Source: Staphylococcus argensis
Lineage (GTDB): Bacteria; Bacillota; Bacilli; Staphylococcales; Staphylococcaceae
Length of the DNA: 64,000 nucleotides
NCBI RefSeq assembly: GCF_002902305.1
Contig: NZ_PPPX01000001.1
Coordinates: 1,138,062 to 1,202,061 of the forward strand
Reading direction: 5' to 3'
Part shown: piece after piece, positions 57,035 through 64,000 of the stretch
How positions within the stretch are numbered: the first letter of the stretch is position 1
How the letters are laid out: each line of letters begins with the position of its first letter
The notes under the pieces: model-generated
Databases searched by the model: none
What the model saw: only the letters and a program-made list of their open reading frames with translations
Told to the model about the DNA's origin: nothing
Translations under genes and position numbers: made by a program

Positions 57035-57730
57035 TTATTGTTTCAGTAACTCTAATTCTTCCTGAGTTAATTGGCGATACGTACCAGGAGCTAAGTCTTC
57101 ATCAAGTGGAAGCGCTCCAATCTTGATGCGTTTCAATGCCTTTACCTCATTATCAATGGCATGAAACATTCGTTTAACTTGATGATACCGTCCCTCATAT
57201 AGAGTTACTAACGATTGATTGGGAGTATCAGTAGGTTTCAATATAGCTGGTTTCGTAGCACCATCATTTAACTCTATACCCGATTTAAACATATCTATAT
57301 CATGATTGGTAATATTTTTTTCTGATAGTACTTCATAAGTTTTGGCCACATGCTTTTTGGGGCTCATCAAATCATGATTGAACTGCCCGTCGTTCGTAAT
57401 TAATAGCAACCCTTCTGTATCCTTATCTAAGCGGCCTACAGGAAAGATGCCTAGGTGCTGATACTCTGAAACGAGATCAATGACTGTGCGCTGTGCATCA
57501 TCTTCAGTTGCTGAAATCACACCTTTAGGTTTGTTCAACATGAGATAGATCTTATCAATATAACCTATCGTCTCTCCATCGCAACAAACCTTGTCATCTT
57601 CTGGATCCACATGGACTTTCGGTGACTTTTCAACCTGATCATTGATCGTCACGCGACCTTTCTTCAACAGCTGCTTGACTTCTGAACGCGTTCCTACTCC
57701 CATCTGAGCTAAGTATTTATCTATTCTCAT
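57035..57730 (-). CDS. 16S rRNA pseudouridine synthase, RsuA family
   Basis: 231 residues. N-terminal S4 domain (MRIDKYLAQMGVGTRSEVKQ, about 1-60), then the catalytic motif GRLDKDTEGLLLIT (about 99-112) with the nucleophile Asp, and LYEGRYHQVKRMF. This set marks the RsuA/RluB/E/F branch; the site in rRNA is probably U516-like. Its start overlaps the end of murJ by 4 bp. Confidence 0.9.
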   Translation of the reverse strand: MRIDKYLAQMGVGTRSEVKQLLKKGRVTINDQVEKSPKVHVDPEDDKVCCDGETIGYIDKIYLMLNKPKGVISATEDDAQRTVIDLVSEYQHLGIFPVGRLDKDTEGLLLITNDGQFNHDLMSPKKHVAKTYEVLSEKNITNHDIDMFKSGIELNDGATKPAILKPTDTPNQSLVTLYEGRYHQVKRMFHAIDNEVKALKRIKIGALPLDEDLAPGTYRQLTQEELELLKQ

Positions 57731-59364
57731 TTTAAAAATCCTATCTTACTACGTATCTTATTCGGAATATCTCCTAAGAATTCATCCGCAAGATGTGTCT
57801 TCATTGAGATGATACCGTAAATCAAGGCACCGACGATAACACCGACGATAAGAATGATGAGCGCGTTCACTTTGCTTACTGGTGATAAGAACAGTTGAAG
57901 AATGAAGAATGTCAGTTCTACACCAATCATCATGATAAAGCCGTACATGAATATTTTACCGAATTGAATCCACGTTTCGCGGAAATCGTATTTCGCATAG
58001 ACCTTTAAGATAATTAAATTACAAATATTTGCGAACAACAACGCAATACCTGTTGAAAGTACCGCACCTGGAGTGTGGAAGAGCATTATTAATGGTACGT
58101 TCAATCCAAGTTTAATCACGACTGCTGCTACGATGACGAAAACAGTGAGTTTCTGCTTATCAATACCTTGGAGCATTGAAGCTGTCACACTCAATAAGGC
58201 AATTAAGATTGATACTGGCGCATAGAAGAATAATAATAAACTTCCGTCTGGTTGGAATTTATAGAATACTGTGTACAGCGGTAATGCCAGTGCCATAATA
58301 CCTAAACTTGCAGGGACCGTGATAAACATCAACACCCCTAGAGATGTACGAATTTGACGGTGCATCTCTGTCGTTTCACCTGAAGCAAACGTCTTTGTAA
58401 TGAATGGAATTAAGCTCACTGCAAACCCTGCAGATAAAGACGTCGGAATCATAACAATCTTGTTTGTCGTGAAGTTTAACATCGTAAAGAAACTATCATG
58501 TAAACTTTGCGGTACACCTGCTAAACCTAGAGCAAAGTTATGTGTGAACTGGTCCACCATATTGAACAGTGGGAAGTTCAAACTAACGATAACGAATGGG
58601 ATACTGTACGAAATAATTTCTTTATACATTTGCCCGTACGAAACATCGATGTCAGTATGATCTTCTTGAACCATCTTCTCAATATTTGACTTTCTTTTAC
58701 GCCAATAAAACCACAGTGTGAAGATACCGATAATCGCACCCACCGCGGCACCAAATGTAGCTACACCATTGGCTAATAATAGCGAACCATGATAGACATT
58801 CAGTACTAAGTATGCACCCACTAAGATGAATAGAATACGTGCAATTTGCTCTGTCACTTCTGACACGGCAGTAGGTCCCATCGATTTATAACCTTGAAAG
58901 ACCCCTCTCCATGTCGCGAGAAGTGGAATAAAGATGACTACGAAACTGATGATTCGTATAATCCACGTAATATCAGCGAGTGTCCAACCACCTTGAGCAC
59001 CGTTCTCATGTGCGAGTGTCACGTGCGCAATCGTTGGCGCTAAACCGTAAAGCACTAAAAAGCCGATAATACCAGTGATCGCCATCACTATAAAGCTTGA
59101 CCGATAGAGCTTTCGGCTCACCTTGTAAGCGCCCAAAGCATTATATTTGGAAACATATTTAGACGCTGCTAGTGGTACACCTGCCGTCGCTACCGCAATA
59201 GCGATATTATACGGTGTGTAAGCATAACTGAACGGGGCGAGATTCTTCTCATCCCCCATAATGTGATAGAAAGGAATGTTGTAAATTACACCGAGCACTT
59301 TGGTGATCAAGATACTCAATGTAATAAGAAACGTTCCCCTCACTAATTCTTTACTTTCACTCAT
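57727..59364 (-). CDS. murJ: Lipid II flippase MurJ / polysaccharide biosynthesis protein (YtgP-like)
   Basis: 545 residues with about 14 predicted membrane helices, MOP/MVF superfamily. Signs are RGTFLITLSILITKVLGVIYN at the N-terminus, ATAGVPLAASKYVSKYN and WRGVFQGYKSMGPTAVSEV. In S. aureus the orthologue at this locus acts as MurJ, moving lipid II to the outer face. The cluster murJ-rsuA-ytxH is cotranscribed. A TTGAAA/TATGAT promoter at 59415-59443 has the spacer motif also found at ezrA. Confidence 0.9.
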   Translation of the reverse strand: MSESKELVRGTFLITLSILITKVLGVIYNIPFYHIMGDEKNLAPFSYAYTPYNIAIAVATAGVPLAASKYVSKYNALGAYKVSRKLYRSSFIVMAITGIIGFLVLYGLAPTIAHVTLAHENGAQGGWTLADITWIIRIISFVVIFIPLLATWRGVFQGYKSMGPTAVSEVTEQIARILFILVGAYLVLNVYHGSLLLANGVATFGAAVGAIIGIFTLWFYWRKRKSNIEKMVQEDHTDIDVSYGQMYKEIISYSIPFVIVSLNFPLFNMVDQFTHNFALGLAGVPQSLHDSFFTMLNFTTNKIVMIPTSLSAGFAVSLIPFITKTFASGETTEMHRQIRTSLGVLMFITVPASLGIMALALPLYTVFYKFQPDGSLLLFFYAPVSILIALLSVTASMLQGIDKQKLTVFVIVAAVVIKLGLNVPLIMLFHTPGAVLSTGIALLFANICNLIILKVYAKYDFRETWIQFGKIFMYGFIMMIGVELTFFILQLFLSPVSKVNALIILIVGVIVGALIYGIISMKTHLADEFLGDIPNKIRSKIGFLK

Positions 59365-59414
59365 CCATATCTTCCTATCTTTAATTAAGTTTTTCTATAA
59401 TTACCATAAATTTT

Positions 59415-59443
59415 ATCATAACGTTATACGACTGATTTTTCAA
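59415..59443 (-). promoter_or_regulatory. murJ promoter with ACAGTCGTATAACGT-type spacer
   Basis: On the minus strand TTGAAA (59438-59443), 17 bp, TATGAT (59415-59420). The spacer holds CAGTCGTATAACGT, shared with the region before the UPF0173 gene and partly with ezrA. Confidence 0.6.
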
Positions 59444-59601
59444 AACTATATTACTATAAAATGATTATCGCTGCGAGATATTATATCATTATGACACTAA
59501 AAGTTTGAGAATTTCTCATACACTCACCCTATAACATACGAGCTAACATTGCTATAATACACTAATGAATAGACGGATTATCCTAAAATGGAGGATTAAA
59601 C

Positions 59602-60876
59602 ATGTATCAAACAGTAATCATCGGCGGAGGCCCGAGTGGAAGTATGGCAGCCGTCGCAGCAAGTCAACATAGCGATAATGTGCTGCTGATTGAAAAGAAG
59701 AAAGGTTTAGGTCGTAAATTAAAAATTTCTGGTGGCGGCCGTTGTAATGTGACCAATCGACTCCCTTACGCGGAAATCATCCAGAACATTCCTGGGAACG
59801 GTAAATTTCTCTATAGCCCTTTCTCAATTTTTGACAACGAATCCATCATTGAATTCTTCGAAAGTCGTGGTGTGAAACTGAAAGAAGAAGACCATGGCCG
59901 AATGTTCCCAGTATCTAACAAGGCACAAGACGTGGTAGATACCCTTACTCAAACGATTTACGATCAAGGGGTTGAAGTGTTAGAAGAAACACAAGTCAAT
60001 CAAATTGAACATCACGAAGATTATTTTACTCTAACTTTGAATAATCAGAAGCAAGTTCACTCTCGCACAGTCATCATAAGCACGGGAGGTACGAGTGTTC
60101 CGCAAACTGGTTCTACCGGAGATGGTTATCGTTTCGCGGAAAGTATGGGACATACAATTACAGAACTGTTCCCTACAGAAGTGCCTATTAAATCGCCAGA
60201 ACCGTTTATTAAAGAGAAACGTCTTAAAGGCCTAAGTCTTAAAGATGTGGCGTTGTCTGTCCTGAAGAAGAATGGTAAAGCACGAATCACGCATCAAATG
60301 GACATGATCTTTACGCATTTCGGTATCAGTGGTCCAGCCGCGTTAAGATGTAGTCAGTTTGTTTACAAAGAACAACAGAAACAAAAGCGTCAAGATGTAC
60401 GTATGAGCCTCGATGTCTTTCCTGAACTCAACCAAGATCAGTTGCAATCTCAAATTCGTCAGATGGTACAAGACGCACCTGATAAAGCGGTGAAGAATAG
60501 TCTACACGGTCTAGTTGAGGAACGTTATTTACTCTTTATGCTAGAACAAGCAGAGATTCCACATGATTTAACTGGGCACCATTTATCTAACTTGCAACTT
60601 CAAGCGTTAGTCGCACAACTCAAACACTTTGAATTTACCGTGAATGGCACCCTTCCTTTAGACAAGGCGTTTGTCACAGGTGGTGGTGTGAAATTGAAAG
60701 AACTTTATCCAAAGACGATGATGTCCAAACTCGTTCCAGGCCTCTTCTTTAGTGGTGAAGTGCTCGATATTCACGGCTACACTGGTGGTTATAATATTAC
60801 AAGCGCACTAGTAACAGGACATGTAGCCGGGCTCAACGCAGGTCAGTTCGTCCCTGCTGCAGAGGAAGATGAGTAA
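59602..60876 (+). CDS. NAD(P)/FAD-dependent oxidoreductase, HI0933/BaiN family (YtfP-like)
   Basis: 424 residues. FAD-binding GGGPSGSMAAVAA (about 8-20) with LLIEKKKGLGRKLKISGGGRCN directly after it identifies the HI0933 family; VIISTGGTSVPQTGSTGDG and FVTGGGV are other blocks. These flavoproteins occur widely; BaiN acts on bile-acid intermediates in gut clostridia, but a role here is unknown. GGAGGA precedes the ATG. Monocistronic, divergent from murJ. Confidence 0.88.
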   Translation: MYQTVIIGGGPSGSMAAVAASQHSDNVLLIEKKKGLGRKLKISGGGRCNVTNRLPYAEIIQNIPGNGKFLYSPFSIFDNESIIEFFESRGVKLKEEDHGRMFPVSNKAQDVVDTLTQTIYDQGVEVLEETQVNQIEHHEDYFTLTLNNQKQVHSRTVIISTGGTSVPQTGSTGDGYRFAESMGHTITELFPTEVPIKSPEPFIKEKRLKGLSLKDVALSVLKKNGKARITHQMDMIFTHFGISGPAALRCSQFVYKEQQKQKRQDVRMSLDVFPELNQDQLQSQIRQMVQDAPDKAVKNSLHGLVEERYLLFMLEQAEIPHDLTGHHLSNLQLQALVAQLKHFEFTVNGTLPLDKAFVTGGGVKLKELYPKTMMSKLVPGLFFSGEVLDIHGYTGGYNITSALVTGHVAGLNAGQFVPAAEEDE

Positions 60877-60988
60877 GTGCAAGTGTGTGAGTTTAGGGTT
60901 AAAAGCCAGTTCAACTCACGTACGAACACTACGATTCACAATATCAAAAACTCACTTTATCGTGTAGCTACAATCTTAAATAACCTAA

Positions 60989-61031
60989 AAAATCACCCGA
61001 AGATGACTGTTCGTCACTTTCGGGTGATTTC
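60989..61031. terminator. Bidirectional terminator between the flavoprotein gene and the rhodanese gene
   Basis: AAATCACCCGAAG pairs with CTTTCGGGTGATTT, with A- and T-rich flanks between convergent genes. Confidence 0.85.
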
Positions 61032-61074
61032 ATTTGAATATGATTAAATAATCTTTGTTCAGTTAACTAAGCAA

Positions 61075-61386
61075 TTAGATACTATCGATTTCTAAACCTT
61101 CATCGCCCCAAGCATCCATACCGCCTTCAACGTTTACCGCGTGAATGCCTTGAGATTGTAGATATTGAACGACTTTCGCACTACGACCGCCCACTTTACA
61201 TACGATGTAGTACGTTTGGTCTTTATCGAAATAGTTAAGATTATCTTCAATTTGATCCATCGGAATCGTTTTTGCTCCTGGAATGGTACCCATCGCTGTC
61301 TCTTCATCAGTACGAACGTCAACGATATTCACTGGGTTAGAATCTAAGATCTTCTCTTTTAATTGATCTACAGTAATACTTTCCAT
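61075..61386 (-). CDS. Rhodanese-like domain protein
   Basis: 103 residues, a single rhodanese domain. The active-site cysteine is in YIVCKVGGRSAKV (about 62-74) and NIVDVRTDEE marks the N-terminal motif. It carries persulfide sulfur or acts in thiol redox. It follows leuS by 21 bp in the same direction and is probably cotranscribed under the leu T-box, an arrangement known in staphylococci without a functional explanation. Confidence 0.9.
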   Translation of the reverse strand: MESITVDQLKEKILDSNPVNIVDVRTDEETAMGTIPGAKTIPMDQIEDNLNYFDKDQTYYIVCKVGGRSAKVVQYLQSQGIHAVNVEGGMDAWGDEGLEIDSI

Positions 61387-61407
61387 AATTAAAACGCTCC
61401 CTTTCTC

Positions 61408-63825
61408 TTATTTAGCAACAATATTAACCAATTTCTGTGGTACTGCGATAACTTTCTTCACGTCTTTACCTTCAATAGCAGCTTTAACATTATCATTTGC
61501 TAATGCAACCTCTTCCATTTCTTCCTTAGACATATCTTTAGAAATGTTAAGTTTAGCGCGTAATTTACCATTGACTTGAACAACGATTTCGATCTCATCA
61601 TCAACTAACATAGATTCATCATAAGTTGGCCAAGCTTCATATGTGATTGTTTCATCGTGGCCAAGCTTAGACCATAGCTCTTCACCTAAATGAGGCGCGA
61701 TCGGTGCGAGCATTTTAACGAAACCTTCAATGTATGGTTGGTAAAGTTCATCTGCTTTATAACTATCGTTGATAAAGACCATTAACTGACTAATAGCAGT
61801 ATTAAAGCTTATGCTTTCAAAGTCTTCAGTGACTTTCTTCACAGTTTGGTTATAAGTCTTATCTAACGTACCCTTATTAGTGTTTACCACTTTTTCGGAT
61901 AATGAACCATCTTCATTAATGAGTAAGCGCCAAATACGGTCTAAGAAACGACGAGATCCTTCGAGACCCTTTTCACTCCAAGCAATCGCAGCATCTAAAG
62001 GTCCCATGAACATTTCGTAAAGACGTAGCGTATCCGCGCCGTGAGATTGCACGATATCGTCAGGGTTAATAACGTTACCTTTCGATTTACTCATCTTCTC
62101 GTTACCCTCACCGAGAATCATACCTTGGTTATATAATTTCTGGAATGGTTCTTTCGTTGGTACAACGCCGATATCATAAAGCACTTTATGCCAGAAACGA
62201 GAATAGAGTAAGTGAAGTACTGCATGTTCCACACCACCGATATAAAGATCAACCGGTAACCAATGTTTCAATTTCTCAGGATCTGCGAGTTGTTCGTCGT
62301 TATTAGGATCGATGTAGCGTAAGTAATACCAGCAACTACCTGCCCATTGCGGCATCGTATTTGTTTCGCGACGTCCTTTCATACCTGTTTCAGGATCTAC
62401 AACGTTCACGAAATCATCGATGTTTGCGAGTGGTGATTCACCATTACCTGATGGTTTAATTTCATCTGTTTCAGGTAGTAACAGTGGTAATTCGTCTTCA
62501 GGCACCGTACTCATCGTACCATCTTCCCAATGAATCACTGGAATAGGTTCGCCCCAATAACGTTGACGACTGAAGAGCCAGTCACGTAGTTTGTAGTTGA
62601 CTTTACGTTCGCCTGCACCTGATGCTTCAAGTAAATCAATAGCTTTAACGATTGCTTCATCGTTGTGTAAACCGTTTAATTCACCTGAATTAATGTGCGG
62701 GCCGTCACCACCGTAAGCTTCTTTCGATAAATCTCCGCCGTCAATGATTGGAATAATTGGTAAATCGAACGTTTGCGCAAATTCGTAGTCACGTTGGTCA
62801 CCACTTGGTACACCCATTACTGCACCTGTACCATACGTTGCGAGCACATAATCTGCAATCCATACAGGGACTTCTTCACCGTTTAACGGATTAATCGCGT
62901 AGCCACCTGTGAACACACCTGACTTCTCTTTGGCAAGTCCAGTACGTTCTAGGTCCGATTTCTTCGCCGCTTCTTCTTGGTAAGCTTTCACTTGTGCTTG
63001 TTGCGCTTCTGTAGTTACTGTATCCACAAGGCTGTGTTCTGGACTCAATACTAAGAAACTTGAACCATATACTGTATCTGGGCGTGTCGTATAAACTTCA
63101 ATTTGTTCTTCTGTATCACCTTTAATGTCGAAACGAATAGACGCCCCTTCTGAACGACCAATCCAGTTGCGTTGCATATCTTTAATTGATTCTGGCCAGT
63201 CTAAATCGTCTAAGTCTTCAAGTAAACGATCCGCATATTCCGTAATCTTTAAGACCCATTGTTTCATTGGACGACGATAAACTGGATGTCCACCACGTTC
63301 TGATACGCCGTCAACAACTTCTTCGTTTGAAAGTACTGTGCCTAATGCAGGACACCAGTTCACTGCCACTTCATCCACGTAAGCAAGCCCTTGATTATAG
63401 AGTTGAATAAAGATCCATTGTGTCCATTTATAGTAATCAGGATCTGTTGTATTCACTTCACGACTCCAATCATAGCTGAAACCGAGTTCTTTGATTTGAC
63501 GCTTAAACGTATCAATATTTTGTTGTGTAAAAGCTCTTGGGTTGTTCCCTGTATCTAACGCATATTGCTCAGCAGGTAAACCGAAAGCATCCCAACCCAT
63601 TGGATGTAATACGTTATAACCTTGCATGCGTTTATAACGTGAAATGATATCTGTGGCTGTATAACCTTCAGGATGACCTACATGTAAGCCAGCACCTGAT
63701 GGGTACGGGAACATATCTAATGCATAGAATTTCTTCTGACCGAAGTCGTCAGTCGCTTTAAATGTTTCATGTTCATCCCAATAGCGTTGCCATTTACGTT
63801 CTATTTCTTTGTGATTAAAGCTCAC
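61408..63825 (-). CDS. leuS: Leucyl-tRNA synthetase
   Basis: 805 residues, class I. The HIGH motif is [14 protein letters not shown] (about 42-55), the CP1 editing domain covers about 220-410 (including [11 protein letters not shown] and the [13 protein letters not shown] region), and KMSKS is in [12 protein letters not shown] (about 577-588). [14 protein letters not shown] and SCWYYLRY are typical. GGAGGAGA precedes the ATG. Complete, with T-box leader upstream. Confidence 0.97.
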   Translation of the reverse strand: MSFNHKEIERKWQRYWDEHETFKATDDFGQKKFYALDMFPYPSGAGLHVGHPEGYTATDIISRYKRMQGYNVLHPMGWDAFGLPAEQYALDTGNNPRAFTQQNIDTFKRQIKELGFSYDWSREVNTTDPDYYKWTQWIFIQLYNQGLAYVDEVAVNWCPALGTVLSNEEVVDGVSERGGHPVYRRPMKQWVLKITEYADRLLEDLDDLDWPESIKDMQRNWIGRSEGASIRFDIKGDTEEQIEVYTTRPDTVYGSSFLVLSPEHSLVDTVTTEAQQAQVKAYQEEAAKKSDLERTGLAKEKSGVFTGGYAINPLNGEEVPVWIADYVLATYGTGAVMGVPSGDQRDYEFAQTFDLPIIPIIDGGDLSKEAYGGDGPHINSGELNGLHNDEAIVKAIDLLEASGAGERKVNYKLRDWLFSRQRYWGEPIPVIHWEDGTMSTVPEDELPLLLPETDEIKPSGNGESPLANIDDFVNVVDPETGMKGRRETNTMPQWAGSCWYYLRYIDPNNDEQLADPEKLKHWLPVDLYIGGVEHAVLHLLYSRFWHKVLYDIGVVPTKEPFQKLYNQGMILGEGNEKMSKSKGNVINPDDIVQSHGADTLRLYEMFMGPLDAAIAWSEKGLEGSRRFLDRIWRLLINEDGSLSEKVVNTNKGTLDKTYNQTVKKVTEDFESISFNTAISQLMVFINDSYKADELYQPYIEGFVKMLAPIAPHLGEELWSKLGHDETITYEAWPTYDESMLVDDEIEIVVQVNGKLRAKLNISKDMSKEEMEEVALANDNVKAAIEGKDVKKVIAVPQKLVNIVAK

Positions 63826-63842
63826 ATTCTCTCCTCCAATTC

Positions 63843-64000
63843 ATGAAAAAACACCTCATACTATTATCTATGTATTCAGGGACGACAACTGCCGCGGTAC
63901 CACCCTCGTTCACACACAGTGCACTTCATTATAATAATAGTAAGAGATGTAGCTCAATTCATTTTATAATCCGGTAAGTTCACTTAGTGTTCCGTCGCTA
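63843..64000 (-). promoter_or_regulatory. T-box leader of leuS, 3' part (runs off the window)
   Basis: On the minus strand GAGGGTGGTACCGCGGCAG (about 63890-63908) is the T-box antiterminator core. The downstream hairpin CCT..ATAC/GTAT..AGG is followed by TTTTTT (63843-63848). The Stem I specifier region probably lies beyond 64000. Confidence 0.9.

Overview
The window is a stretch of low-GC Firmicute chromosome, almost certainly a Staphylococcus species that I cannot name. The gene content and order follow the staphylococcal core: ackA-ytxK, sppA, thiI with its cysteine desulfurase, ezrA, rpsD, an htrA-type protease, tyrS, fhs, acsA/acuA/acuC/ccpA, aroA, murC/sftA, pepV/dat, murJ and leuS. Strong AGGAGG-type ribosome binding sites, T-box leaders before tyrS and leuS, an S4-type leader before rpsD and an LPXTG surface protein all fit. 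There are no tRNA or rRNA genes, no prophage, no IS transposase and no CRISPR array.

Layout. 1-4.9 kb: edge of a ytoI-like regulator, two universal stress proteins, a UPF0173 hydrolase, pepQ and ald. 5.0-9.6 kb: the one clearly accessory locus, a very large wall-anchored M60 (enhancin/mucinase-like) metalloprotease split by a one-base frameshift. 9.7-15.2 kb: ackA, ytxK, a 660-bp gene-free gap holding a candidate structured RNA, then RDD/sppA and a TSUP transporter. 15.2-24 kb: thiI, cysteine desulfurase, ezrA, fRMsr, rpsD, GDPD, OsmC and a HAD phosphatase interrupted by a nonsense codon. 24-31 kb: PTS EIICB, an acyltransferase, HtrA, a repeat-rich spacer, tyrS and a monofunctional glycosyltransferase. 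31-39.7 kb: carbon-control genes fhs, acsA, acuA, acuC, ccpA and aroA, with CcpA-box-like (cre) sites at several promoters. 39.9-53.3 kb: a cell-wall/division and tRNA-related minus-strand block (ytxH-like, ytxG, murC, sftA, ytpR, ytpQ, ytpP, M42 peptidase, lactonase-like MBL, trmB, ytmP-like kinase). 53.9-64 kb: dat-pepV, ytxH, rsuA-type pseudouridine synthase, murJ, a flavoprotein, rhodanese and leuS.

How the genes relate. Acetate metabolism is well covered: AckA makes acetate, AcsA re-activates it, AcuA and AcuC are the acetylase/deacetylase pair that control AcsA, and CcpA, encoded next to them, has probable sites at acsA, fhs and an unassigned RNA promoter. Cell-wall and division functions (EzrA, MurC, MurJ, SftA, GT51 glycosyltransferase, Dat) are spread through the window. 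ezrA and murJ share an unusual promoter-spacer motif.

Most notable items: the candidate 145-nt structured RNA at 12494-12642 with its own promoter and cre-like site; the frameshifted mucinase-like surface protein; the nonsense-interrupted HAD phosphatase; a duplicated structured repeat at 28.1-28.4 kb; and a membrane-anchored protein with a histone-H1-like tail. All family assignments come from reading motifs by eye; no database search was run.
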